Below are positions 47,235 to 56,237 of a stretch of DNA of 64,000 nucleotides, piece by piece. Where the stretch lies: positions 310,001-374,000 of the forward strand of contig CAWBRT010000007.1 in NCBI GenBank assembly GCA_963791145.1, given 5' to 3'. Source of the DNA: CAWBRT01 sp963791145. Its GTDB lineage: Bacteria; Acidobacteriota; Terriglobia; Terriglobales; Acidobacteriaceae. The position numbers and the translations under genes are program-made. The notes under the pieces were generated by a model. The model was given only the letters and a program-made list of their open reading frames with translations. It was not told the DNA's origin and did not search any database. The first letter of the stretch is position 1. Every line of letters starts with the position of its first letter.

Positions 47235-50200
47235 GTGACCTACAGGGCCATCAGGAACTCCGGGCTGGGGCTTAGCCTCCTGCTCTTTCTCTGCCTGCCT
47301 GGCTTGGCGCAGAGCGTGCCGCAGTCCGCCACGCCCTACGACGCCCAGTTCTCCCAACTGGTATCCGAATTCGCTGGCGCAAAGAGCGACAGCTATCGGG
47401 CTGTGCTGCTCAATCGTGCACTGGATCTGCGAATCTTCCTGACCGACCGCTCCGCTGTTGCCGCATGGTTGATCAGCGTTCAGACAGCAGACTCCGGATC
47501 GGCCACCCCGGCGCATACACACGCCCTGCATGTGAGCGAACCCATCAGGACGGAAGCGGCGCGCCTGCTGCGCGAGATCGCCCGTGCGCAAGGGGAAACG
47601 GTTCTGCCGTCACTGCCGCAGTCGACGCTCTTTCTGGGAGCGGCGGAGACGGAAATCGGCTCAGGCTCCTCCTCGCCAGAAGCGTTGCGAGCCGCCGGCC
47701 TGCTGCAGTTGGCCGCCCACCAGCCGGAAGCGCAGGCCACCCTGGAGCGCTATGCCCATCAGGCAAACAACGCCGATGCCTGGGTCAAATTCAGCCGCGC
47801 CTGCGCCAATCAGCTCTGCCGTTTCTCGGCTCTGCAAACGGCGCTCAAGCTTCAGCCCGGCAACCGCGAAGCGCTTTGGGAGCAGGTGGACTACTACCGC
47901 GAGCGCGGGCAGCGCGAGCGTGTGCGGCAGCTTCTGGAGACGATCCTGGCCTCCTCGCCCTCTGATTTCGTCGCCCAGAAATCTCTGGCCGACCTGCTGC
48001 TCGACGAGGGACGGAACCAGGCGGCGCTGGAAATCTTCGCACGCCTCGAACGCCAGTTCGCCACGGTTCTCTGGGTCAAGCGCGAAGCCGCTACTGCCTA
48101 TGAGCGGCTCGGCTTCAGCGGCAGGGGCATCCCGCTGGCTGCGCAGGCCTTCGCCGCTAACCGCACCGGAAGCGCCGAGCAGGCACTGTTGATCCGCCTG
48201 GCCGGCGCCACGCATGACATCCCGCGCCTGTGTTCCACCTACGAGACGATTCTGCAACTCAGCCCCGCCGACGGTCCGACCATTGCGCAACTGGCGCTAC
48301 TGCGCTGGCGCTCCGGAGAAACAGGGACGGCACGCGAGATGATTCGCGCGGCCCTCGCCAGGGACCCCGCCAATCCCGACCTGGTGAATGCTGCTCTGCA
48401 ACTCGACGCGGGCAAGCACGAGAACGCCGACGCGCTTGTTCCGGCGAGTTGGGCCGCAAATCTTACAGCGAATCTGCAAAAACTGATTGACTGGCACCGG
48501 ATGCAACGTCCTGCCTTGCACGATGCCGATGCGGAATTCCTGGCCGTCCCTGAGCAGGTCGTGTCGCAAGCTTTCGCCGGCGACATCGGGGGTGAGCGCG
48601 CGCCGGGGAAGATACGCTCGATGGTCCTGAGCGAGGTCCGCATCGACCGCGTCGCGGACAATGGCCTGGCAACAGCTCGCGAGCAGCAATTCTGGCGGAT
48701 AGGCGACGACCGCGCCGCGCAGGAGCTGTCAACCCGCAATATCCAGTATTCGCCGGAAACGCAATCGCTCGAAATCCTCGCCGCCCGCCTGCACAAGAGA
48801 GATGGGCGCGTGCTGGAAGCGGAGGACACCGGCGAAAGTGCCGTAGCCGACAGCCGCATCGCCATGTATTACGACCAGCGTTCGCGGCAACTTCATTTTC
48901 CCGGCGCCGAGACCGGCGATGTCATCGAGCTTGACTACCGCACCGCGCCGCTCGTCGCCAGCAATCCCTACGGCGACTATTTCGCTTCCCTCAATCTGTT
49001 CCGGGAACACCTGCCGGTCGCGCACAAGCGTTACGTGCTGATCGTGCCTGCCGCGCGCCAGCCGTACATCGTAGAACAGCGCATGGCCTCACCGGCCGCC
49101 ATCCGCGAAGCCGCGGGCCAGCGCGTTTATCAATGGGACGGTAGGGGTCTTCCTGCCTGGCGGGCGGAGCCGCACGGGCCGGCCCTGACGGACAGCGTTC
49201 CCTACGTGCATGTCTCGTGGCTGGGCGACTGGCAGCAATTCGGACGCTGGTACGCCGGGCTGCTTAACCCGCAGCTGGTGCTGGATGAGCCGCTGCGAGC
49301 CGTGGCCGCGCGCATCGCCGCCGAACATCAGAACGAGCTCGATCGCATCCGCGCCGTGCACCAGTTTGTGCTGCGCAACACCCACTACGTCGCCTTCGAG
49401 TTTGGAGTTCACAGCTACAAGCCGTATCCCGTCAGCCAGGTGTATGCGCGGCGCTTCGGCGACTGCAAGGACAAGGCCGCCATGATCATCGCCCTGTTGC
49501 GGCAGATGGGCATCGAGGCCCAGTTTGCCCTGGTGCGCACCCGGCAGCTCGGCGGCTTCGCTCCCCAGGCGGCTTCGGTGGCGCTGTTCAACCACGCCAT
49601 CGCCTACGTGCCGAAATACGATCTCTGGATCGACGGCACGGCCGACTACACCGAATTCAGTGAAGTCCCGCGGGAAGATCAGGGCGCCATCGCGCTCACC
49701 GTCGATCACGCCGGCAACGCGCGACTGCGCCAGGTGCCGCTCAGCACGGCGGAGCAGAACAGCGAGGCCGACGCCATTCGGGCCGACATCCTGGCCGACG
49801 GCAGCATTCGTTTCTCCGGCATGGCCACCGCCCGCGGCGAAAATGCTCCGGCGCTGCGGCGCCAGTTGCGCGAATCAGGCCAGCAGCGCGAATCCTTGCG
49901 CAAAACCTACGCCGACGTCTTTCCCACCGTGCGGGTCGACGATGTCCGGGTGCAGGGCCACACGGATGAGAAAGGCGTCGTCATCGAGTTCCAGGGCTCG
50001 GTGGATTCCATCGCCGGACGCCGCCTGCTGCTGTTGCCCGCTATCTGGAGCCGTCCCAACTACCTGCAGCAACTGGCCGGTCTGCCGCAGCGCTCGCAAG
50101 AATTGGTCTTCGACGTCCCCTGGGAGCGGACGCAGGAGATCAAAATCTCGCTGCCGGCCAATGCGCGCGTCGTCGCCTCACCCGATACTCGCAACCGCAC

Positions 50201-50378
50201 CACGCGCTTCGGCAAACTCACGCTCGAGTACCGGCAGGTCGGGCGGGAGCTGACGCTTCGCTCCACCGTGCGGCTGAGCGCCACCCGCGTCGCGCCCTCT
50301 GAATACGCGGAATTCCGCGGCTTCTGCGACGAGGTGGATCGCGCTTTGCGCCAGCAGGTAAAGGTGGCACTGCAATGA
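47235..50378 (+). CDS. Secreted TPR - DUF3857 - transglutaminase-fold protein
   Basis: A 1047-residue exported protein. After a signal peptide (GLGLSLLLFLCLPGLAQS), residues 100-440 are helical TPR-like repeats, residues 480-660 a DUF3857 beta domain (IAMYYDQRSRQLHFPGAETG, DVIELDYRTAPL), and residues 690-810 a transglutaminase-like domain with an intact triad: Cys744 in RRFGDCKDKA, His787 in ALFNHAIAYV and Asp800 in LWIDGTADY. The rest is a beta-rich C-terminal domain. Members are thought to process extracellular peptides or peptidoglycan-like substrates, but no substrate is proven. GTG 47235 has GGGAG upstream. Its stop overlaps the ATG of the next gene (ATGA), so the two are translated together. 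Confidence 0.85.
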   Translation: MTYRAIRNSGLGLSLLLFLCLPGLAQSVPQSATPYDAQFSQLVSEFAGAKSDSYRAVLLNRALDLRIFLTDRSAVAAWLISVQTADSGSATPAHTHALHVSEPIRTEAARLLREIARAQGETVLPSLPQSTLFLGAAETEIGSGSSSPEALRAAGLLQLAAHQPEAQATLERYAHQANNADAWVKFSRACANQLCRFSALQTALKLQPGNREALWEQVDYYRERGQRERVRQLLETILASSPSDFVAQKSLADLLLDEGRNQAALEIFARLERQFATVLWVKREAATAYERLGFSGRGIPLAAQAFAANRTGSAEQALLIRLAGATHDIPRLCSTYETILQLSPADGPTIAQLALLRWRSGETGTAREMIRAALARDPANPDLVNAALQLDAGKHENADALVPASWAANLTANLQKLIDWHRMQRPALHDADAEFLAVPEQVVSQAFAGDIGGERAPGKIRSMVLSEVRIDRVADNGLATAREQQFWRIGDDRAAQELSTRNIQYSPETQSLEILAARLHKRDGRVLEAEDTGESAVADSRIAMYYDQRSRQLHFPGAETGDVIELDYRTAPLVASNPYGDYFASLNLFREHLPVAHKRYVLIVPAARQPYIVEQRMASPAAIREAAGQRVYQWDGRGLPAWRAEPHGPALTDSVPYVHVSWLGDWQQFGRWYAGLLNPQLVLDEPLRAVAARIAAEHQNELDRIRAVHQFVLRNTHYVAFEFGVHSYKPYPVSQVYARRFGDCKDKAAMIIALLRQMGIEAQFALVRTRQLGGFAPQAASVALFNHAIAYVPKYDLWIDGTADYTEFSEVPREDQGAIALTVDHAGNARLRQVPLSTAEQNSEADAIRADILADGSIRFSGMATARGENAPALRRQLRESGQQRESLRKTYADVFPTVRVDDVRVQGHTDEKGVVIEFQGSVDSIAGRRLLLLPAIWSRPNYLQQLAGLPQRSQELVFDVPWERTQEIKISLPANARVVASPDTRNRTTRFGKLTLEYRQVGRELTLRSTVRLSATRVAPSEYAEFRGFCDEVDRALRQQVKVALQ

Positions 50379-53300
50379 GACGCCGCTTCGCTTCTTCGCT
50401 GCTCGCCTTCGCCTTGGTCGCCTCCGCGCTCACTACCTTTGCTGAAACCAGTCCTGCGCCGCGCGCCATTACCGGGACGAGCCAGGGTTCTTCCGAATCA
50501 TTTCAACTGGAAGAGCTTGCAGCTCAGGCGTTGTTCTTTCACTCCGATCTGAATGAAGCTGAGCGCCTGGCCGGCGAGGCGCTCCAGTTGTCGCCGGCCA
50601 GCATGGCGGCGAACTTCGTGCTCATGGAAGCCGCGGCCCTGCGCGGCGATGAAGAAAAAATGCTGGACGCAGCGCTGGCCATCTGCGAAGCCGATGCCGC
50701 TGGAACGAGCGCCTATGCCCGCATTGCCGCCGCGCGCATTCGCTCCGCCGCCTCGGCGTCGTCAGCCTTCCGCGCGCGCATTCCGAAGCTGCGCCTGCTC
50801 GCCGGCTCCAGCCGCGATCTGCCCGCGCTGCGCCTCGCCCTGGTGGAAGCCGCCGCCAACGGCGCTCCTGAGCTGGAGGAGTTGCAGGCTTCGCGCGATT
50901 CGGGATTGCTCACCGACTGGCGCATCGTCGGGCCCTTCGGCACCCATCCCTTCGCCGACTTCGACCGCCAGTGGGCGCCGGAGCGCGACGGCGTCAGCAA
51001 ACCTGGATACAGCGGCCACAAGGTCGAAGTCTTTCAGTTTCCCGACGGGCAGGTGAAGCTGCCCTCTTATCTCGCCAGGGAGGGCGTATTTTATGGCTCG
51101 TCGCAGTTCTATCTGCGCTCCGACGGCGACTGGCGCCTCTTCCTGGAATCGGGCGGCACGCTGGAGATCTACATCGACGGCAAGCAAGTTCTCGCGCGCG
51201 ATGACCGTCGCGGGCCGCCGCCGCAAAGCCTGCGCAAGGATGTAAAGCTTTCCCGGGGCGATCACCAGTTGATGGTGAAGTTTCTCACCTCGGCCGTGCC
51301 CTTTCGACTGGCCATCATGGCGCCGACGGGAGGATTGCGGCCGCATCCCAACATTCCCAGCTTCCATGCCTCCGATTCCGGCTACGTCATCGCCGCACTG
51401 CATTACTGGGAGGGCGATCTCACCGGCTCCGTGGAAGCCCTCGGCGACTTGCTGCGCACTCACCCTTCGGCCTCGGCGCACCTGCTGCTGGCGCGCGCCT
51501 GGACGGCGCTGGATGAGAATGCTCCCGAGCAGTTGAGCGAGTACGAGGCGGCATTGAAGCTTGCTCCGGCAGCAGCGGCCGCCGAGGTCGCCGCCGGCGA
51601 AATCGAGCTTCGCGCCCGGCGCATCGATTCCGTGCTCAGACGCCTGGCCCGGCTGTTGCCGCCCGCTTCCGAGGGCAAGCGATTTGCCGCCGTACGCGTC
51701 TCCGGCGCACTCGAGCTGTTTATTGACGCCACCGAATCGCTTGGCTGGGAAGCCGACGAGGAAGCTGCCCTGCGCGTCCTGGCGGAACGCTCTGCCGCCT
51801 GCAAAGACCTTCGGCGCGCAGCCGATTTTTTTTTATCCCGTCAGGACGTGCTCTCCGCCGGCGCGCTTGAGCCGCGACTCGAAGCTTGCGATCCCCTGGC
51901 ATTTGCCCGGCTCGTGGCCAGCTCCGGCGATCATCGGGCCGCTGCCGACGCCGCAGCCAAAGCTATCCAGCGCAACCCGATCGATCGCTCCGCCCGCGAG
52001 TTTCAGGTTCGTCAGCTCATGCTCGCCGGATTGCACCCGCAAGCTGCCTCGGCGGCGCGCGAACTCGCGGAGCTTGCTCCCAACTCCGAACTCTACCGCG
52101 AGCTCTCTTTGCAGGTAGCCAGTGGGGCCACTGTCTTCAGCCGAAACTCGGCGGTGGATGCCTTCTATCGGCCCTACCGCCGCGACGGCCCGGAGATCGC
52201 CCATAAAACCGCCGCCATCCGCTTTGCCGGCGGTCCAGCGGCAATTCTGCTGAATGATCGCATTGTCGACGTCCAGCCGGATGGCAGCCGCCGCGTCTAC
52301 GTCCACATCCTTACTCGCGTGCTCACCCGCGAAGGCATCGAGCGTTACGGGGAGGTTGCCCTTCCGCCCGGAGCCAGCTTGCTTGAGTTGCGGACGCTGA
52401 AGGCCGACGGCTCGGTTCTGGAGCCGGAGCTGACGCGGCAGAAGCAAACCATCACCATGCCGGCCCTGGCGCCTGGGGACGTCATCGAGCAGGAGTTCGT
52501 GATCGACCGCCCTGATGCCGAGTGGAACGACTTTACCTTTGCTTCCCGCGATGCTCCGACTGTCTCCTCTCGTCTGATTCTGATCTCGCCCGAGCCTTTG
52601 CCGCAGCAAACGTCTGCCTCCCCACGTCGCTCAGCCAGTCAGCGGATTCAGATCGCCGAAAGCGGCGCGGTCGCCAAGCCGACGGTCAGCGAACAACCGG
52701 ACGGTCGCCTGGTCCGTACCTGGGAACAGAACGACTTGCGCGCCCTATCGCGCGAGAAGAATCTTCCCGAGGCGGAACTTTTCCCGGCAGTCCATCTGAG
52801 CCTGGCAGAGAACTCACCTGCGCTCCCGCAAAAACAGAATCGGCGCTTGTCTGTGACAGCGTTCTCGCCCCAGCAAACTGCGAACCAACTCCTGCCGGGA
52901 ACTTCTTTGGAACTCTATGCGCGGGACTGCAGTGAAGCCATGCGCGAGGCGGCCAAACCGGGAGTGCGAACCGTACTGCTGGCCCGAAGTCTCACCTCGG
53001 GGATCGAGAGCGAGACGCAGAAGGCTCGCGTGCTCGCTTCCTGGGTCCGCAGCCACGTGCAGTCGGATGGCCGCTTCGATTGCGCGGAAGTGAGCTCTGC
53101 CGAGGACACATTGAGCTCCGGGCAGGGGAGCCGCTCGGCCGCCTTTCTGGCGCTGGCGCAGGCTTCGGGAATCAATGCCGGCCTGGCGCTGGCAAGAAAG
53201 ATCGGCGCCGACGAGCTGCCCAGGCGCTTCGCTTATCCGCTGCTAGAGCTCGGCGGCGACGGCGCGCCGTCATTCATCGATGTAGAGACGGAGAATGCTG

Positions 53301-54139
53301 CATTCGGAATGCTTCCGGCGGCGCTCGATCGCAGCCAGGCGCTGCGCTTGCAGCTCGAATCTTCCGCATCGCAGGCGAATGCGCCATCCCGGACCGAACA
53401 AGCTGGGCCGGGGTGGTTCACGCGCATCTCGCCGCTGAATGATGCTGTGGAGCGCAGCCGGGCGGAGGGCACTCTTACGCTCACTCGCGCCGGAGACTTG
53501 AGGGCTGAACTGCTTATCCGGCTGGGTGTCACCCGCGCGGCGCAGTTACGCGGTACGCTTCGCGGATCGGATTCCGCCGCTCGCCGGCAATACCTGGTTC
53601 AACTGGCGAGCCGCATTCTGCCGGGAGCAACCGATGTGAGCGGCTCGGTCGAGAACCTGGAAGACAACGACGGCGCTCTAGCGGTGCGCCTGCGCTGCCG
53701 GGTTCCGGAATTCCTTTCGCCCGCGCGCACCACGCTAGGCCTGGAACAATTCCTCCCTGGCGTCGGGCTGCAGCGTACTCACGCCGCCAGCCCGGTTCGC
53801 TCCTTGCCGATGCTGATGGAAGACGTGCTGGTCGAAAGCGCGCGCTTCACCGTGCGCCTGCCGGCGGGAGTCTCGCTGCTCCGCTCGCCCGGAGCGGTGC
53901 GCCTGAGATCGCGGTTCGGTGAATATCGCCTTGAGATGGTGAAGAAAGGCGCGAAGGAGTTTGAAATCATCCGGGAGTTCAACATCCCGGTACAACTCGT
54001 ACCTGCCGGCGAGTACCTCGGCTTCCGCGCCTTCGCCCTCAGAATCGACCAGGTCGAGCGCGAGCAGCTTACCTTCTCCTGGCCGGAGGCAAAGGCGGGA
54101 AAAAGAATTGCAGATTTAAGATTGCAGATTGCAGATTGA
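50375..54139 (+). CDS. Second DUF3857 protein with an apparently inactive transglutaminase domain
   Basis: A 1254-residue exported protein (signal MRRRFASSLLAFALVASALT). Residues 40-170 are TPR-like; residues 180-320 a jelly-roll region with DWRIVGPFGTHPFADFDRQW and LEIYIDGKQVL; then more TPR-like helices, a DUF3857 domain from about 620 (RRVYVHILTRVLTREGIE, GDVIEQEFVIDRPDA) and a transglutaminase-like domain. Aligned with its upstream neighbour, the catalytic GDCKDKA becomes GQGSRSA, so the Cys is lost; it may be a non-catalytic partner. The ATG overlaps the preceding stop codon. The last dozen residues (RIADLRLQIAD) are encoded by a GATTG-type repeat. Confidence 0.82.
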   Translation: MRRRFASSLLAFALVASALTTFAETSPAPRAITGTSQGSSESFQLEELAAQALFFHSDLNEAERLAGEALQLSPASMAANFVLMEAAALRGDEEKMLDAALAICEADAAGTSAYARIAAARIRSAASASSAFRARIPKLRLLAGSSRDLPALRLALVEAAANGAPELEELQASRDSGLLTDWRIVGPFGTHPFADFDRQWAPERDGVSKPGYSGHKVEVFQFPDGQVKLPSYLAREGVFYGSSQFYLRSDGDWRLFLESGGTLEIYIDGKQVLARDDRRGPPPQSLRKDVKLSRGDHQLMVKFLTSAVPFRLAIMAPTGGLRPHPNIPSFHASDSGYVIAALHYWEGDLTGSVEALGDLLRTHPSASAHLLLARAWTALDENAPEQLSEYEAALKLAPAAAAAEVAAGEIELRARRIDSVLRRLARLLPPASEGKRFAAVRVSGALELFIDATESLGWEADEEAALRVLAERSAACKDLRRAADFFLSRQDVLSAGALEPRLEACDPLAFARLVASSGDHRAAADAAAKAIQRNPIDRSAREFQVRQLMLAGLHPQAASAARELAELAPNSELYRELSLQVASGATVFSRNSAVDAFYRPYRRDGPEIAHKTAAIRFAGGPAAILLNDRIVDVQPDGSRRVYVHILTRVLTREGIERYGEVALPPGASLLELRTLKADGSVLEPELTRQKQTITMPALAPGDVIEQEFVIDRPDAEWNDFTFASRDAPTVSSRLILISPEPLPQQTSASPRRSASQRIQIAESGAVAKPTVSEQPDGRLVRTWEQNDLRALSREKNLPEAELFPAVHLSLAENSPALPQKQNRRLSVTAFSPQQTANQLLPGTSLELYARDCSEAMREAAKPGVRTVLLARSLTSGIESETQKARVLASWVRSHVQSDGRFDCAEVSSAEDTLSSGQGSRSAAFLALAQASGINAGLALARKIGADELPRRFAYPLLELGGDGAPSFIDVETENAAFGMLPAALDRSQALRLQLESSASQANAPSRTEQAGPGWFTRISPLNDAVERSRAEGTLTLTRAGDLRAELLIRLGVTRAAQLRGTLRGSDSAARRQYLVQLASRILPGATDVSGSVENLEDNDGALAVRLRCRVPEFLSPARTTLGLEQFLPGVGLQRTHAASPVRSLPMLMEDVLVESARFTVRLPAGVSLLRSPGAVRLRSRFGEYRLEMVKKGAKEFEIIREFNIPVQLVPAGEYLGFRAFALRIDQVEREQLTFSWPEAKAGKRIADLRLQIAD

Positions 54140-54197
54140 ACAGCCATCTAACCGGGAACCCTTCAATCTTCAATCTGAAATCTTCAATCTGCAATCC
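54105..54197. repeat. Inverted pair of GATTG-type arrays at the end of the DUF3857 operon
   Basis: Left arm 54105-54140 (GAATTGCAGATTTAAGATTG and on) overlaps the last 12 codons and the stop of the DUF3857 gene; right arm 54161-54197 (CTTCAATCTTCAATCTGAAA and on) ends nine bases from the stop of the convergent small membrane protein. Spacer about 20 bases. Confidence 0.82.
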
Positions 54198-54205
54198 GCG
54201 GCGCT

Positions 54206-54502
54206 TTATCGCCGCGCGTAGTGTCCGCCCGCGATCTCGCTCCAGCCGGAGGTGCCGCGCCGTTCTACCTCTTCGGCAAAGCGCTCGCTGATGCGCGAGA
54301 GGACGGAGAAGATCTGGGTGGCACGGTTTACGTAATCGGGAGCATTCTCCCAGACGGCCTCGAATTTCTCTGGGTATTCGGAGGCCAGAACGGCCGTTCC
54401 GGCGGCCAGGCAGGCGATTCCCAAGGGGCGCCGGCCGGTGATTACCAGAAACGCTCCCGCTCCAATCGACCCGAAAACCAGCGCCTTCTTCCACTTCTCC
54501 AT
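54206..54502 (-). CDS. Small membrane protein of unknown function
   Basis: A 98-residue protein starting MEKWKKALVFGSIGAGAFLV, with a helical hairpin of two hydrophobic segments (residues 8-45, VFGSIGAGAFLVITG and LGIACLAAGTAVLAS) and a charged amphipathic C-terminal helix (NRATQIFSVLSRISERFAEE). It probably sits in the inner membrane with the C-terminus in the cytosol. ATG 54502 is preceded by GGGAGGAACGC, an excellent ribosome site, so I reject the longer frame from 54577. I do not recognise a named family. Confidence 0.6.
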   Translation of the reverse strand: MEKWKKALVFGSIGAGAFLVITGRRPLGIACLAAGTAVLASEYPEKFEAVWENAPDYVNRATQIFSVLSRISERFAEEVERRGTSGWSEIAGGHYARR

Positions 54503-54754
54503 GCGTTCCTCCCTCGCGGCCGCCTGGGCAGACGCATGACTGCGCCTGCGGGGAATGGCCCGTGCGGCCCCGAACACCGCTATTAGATTGGCCTGCCGTG
54601 GCGCCTGTTGTACTTGCCGTCCCGCTGCCGCGAACAGCTGCGCCCGCCGGCTGGGACGGGACTCCTGAGCGCCTCGATAGGTCCAACCTTAGACTATGTT
54701 ATAAACTAATTGCCGGGTCCTGGCAGAAGCGTTTTTGCCGCCGGGACAAAGCGC

Positions 54755-54831
54755 GCGCCCGTAGCTCAGCTGGATAGAGCGATTGCCTCCGGAGCAATAG
54801 GTCGGGAGTTCGAATCTCTCCGGGCGCGCCA
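54755..54831 (+). tRNA. tRNA-Arg, anticodon CCG
   Basis: A complete cloverleaf can be read: acceptor GCGCCCG/CGGGCGC, D arm GCTCAGCTGGATAGAGC, anticodon stem ATTGC/GCAAT with loop CTCCGGA (anticodon CCG, decoding CGG), variable AGGTC, T arm GGGAGTTCGAATCTCTC, discriminator G and encoded CCA. It is 77 nt with CCA. The 3' side is followed by a recombinase remnant, so it probably served as an integration site. Confidence 0.96.
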
Positions 54832-55083
54832 GTTGTATTTTCCCGCCCATTACCGTGTGCAACTTCCTGAAAAGGCTGTCGTTCTCGCAGGTCAAAATCC
54901 CTTCTTTGGGATTGTATTTCAGCCCCGTTGCAAGGAGAGCATTTTGAATTCTGCTCTTCTGGTCAGGGGTGGCCTTTTCCCAGGCTGACGCGATGTCCAC
55001 GAAGAAGTTCTTGCAGAAGCCCAAGAATTGTTCACAATTGGCCTGATAGTAATGCTTCCGAGTTGCCCGTGATCGAGGGCTTT
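54832..55083 (-). pseudogene. C-terminal remnant of a large serine recombinase
   Basis: The minus-strand frame reads CEQFLGFCKNFFVDIASAWE, then KATPDQKSRIQNALLATGLK, ending KLHTVMGGK. This resembles the C-terminal region of large serine site-specific recombinases (...ASLDQKQRLQ...FPEGL...). The frame is closed by TAA upstream at about 55083 and runs into the tRNA antisense downstream, so both ends are truncated: about 80 residues out of about 500 remain, with no catalytic domain. Its position directly 3' of tRNA-Arg suggests the scar of an excised or degraded integrative element. The longer antisense reading through the tRNA is an artefact. Confidence 0.6.
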
Positions 55084-55100
55084 ATGAGAGGAGGGTTTGC

Positions 55101-56019
55101 TTGGGCAACAATCAGCGTCTACATAAATTGGTTTCCTTTCTGGCCTATCATTGGTTCTTCTGCTTGCTTCAGTGTTGCGCTGCTGTGTGCCTAGCTTCGT
55201 GGCTAAAATACCTTCCTGCGCCGGGCTACGCTATCGGTCTTCTTGCTGTTTTAGCTGCCGCGATGAGTGTTCATGCAGAAATGCGCGGTTGGCAAAGAGC
55301 AGTATGGATGCTACTGATTGGGGGTTGTTTGTTCCTCGAATTCCGTGCAATCGGGCATGACCGTAGAGAACATGATCAAGAAGTAAAGCAAGCGCGGCAA
55401 GAGGAGAAAGAGAAGTTCGAGCACATTGCCGAGGGCATAGAGCGGTCCATCGCGAATGGTCAAAGCCAATTCGATGCAACGATGGCGCGCACCAATCAAG
55501 TCTTGAATAACGTGACTGGAGGCAGCTCGTATGCGGTCATATTGCCCGCAACATTTGGAGAAGATAAAGAATTGCCGCTGATAATAGAGAACCATGGCAA
55601 GAATGTTCTAACGGGTATTTCTGTCATGATTGCTTGGCAAGGCGGTTACGCTGGAAAAGTCCCTGAGTTCATCCTGAATGCCGCCAGCAATCGCGTAAAC
55701 GTGGGAACGCTCGCACCCGAAGAACGACAGTGGCTCAACGTCAAATTAAACACAAATGCCCTTGTAGATGTCGGGGAGAATGGGAGAGCACGTCCTCTGT
55801 GCATACGTGTACATTTACGCACAGAACTTTACCGCGCAAGAGTACCTGTTCTTTAAGAAGCAAGACGGCAAGTGGGTCTTCAAGTATTCAGTTTATCGTC
55901 CGCTGACCAAGAAGGAGCGCAAGATCGTAATCCAATCCAAGGGACGGGCAATTCCGCACACCAAATTGGAAGAGATTGACTGGACAGACGACATGAATCG
56001 CGTGAAGCGGCTGAGATGA
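55101..56019 (+). CDS. Orphan membrane protein with coiled coil and beta domain (one frameshift)
   Basis: Corrected, about 305 residues. It starts at TTG 55101 with AGGAGGG seven bases upstream. Residues 8-85 contain three hydrophobic segments (LVSFLAYHWFFCLLQCCAAV, YAIGLLAVLAAAMSV, AVWMLLIGGCLFLEF); residues 88-130 are charged and helical, probably coiled (RREHDQEVKQARQEEKEKFE); residues 145-250 look like a beta-sandwich (YAVILPATFGEDKELPLIIE, NVLTGISVMIAW). The tail KKERKIVIQSKGRAIPHTKL is basic. GC is clearly lower than in the neighbours, consistent with arrival on a mobile element next to the tRNA. One extra base near 55780 breaks the frame. I recognise no family. Confidence 0.6.
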
Positions 56020-56237
56020 GATGACGATTCGGTTGGTCCTGGGGACTCAGCGCAACGGATTTGAGTTTCAAAGTGTGTGGGATTAATGACTCCGAGTACT
56101 CCGTTCAAATACACATCGGCAGCACCCTGCGCGGCCACGCAATTCCAGTCTGCCCGGGTCTCATAAAGCCAATTCGCTAGAATAGAAGCTCAATTCTGTT
56201 CATGCTGGCAAAACACTGTCCGTTCTGAAACGGCGAG

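Noticed and set aside
54689..55024. Antisense protein reading through the tRNA (with ARPERFELPTYCSGG)
   Set aside because: This is a well-known artefact of translating a tRNA gene backwards; only the part beyond the tRNA resembles a recombinase.
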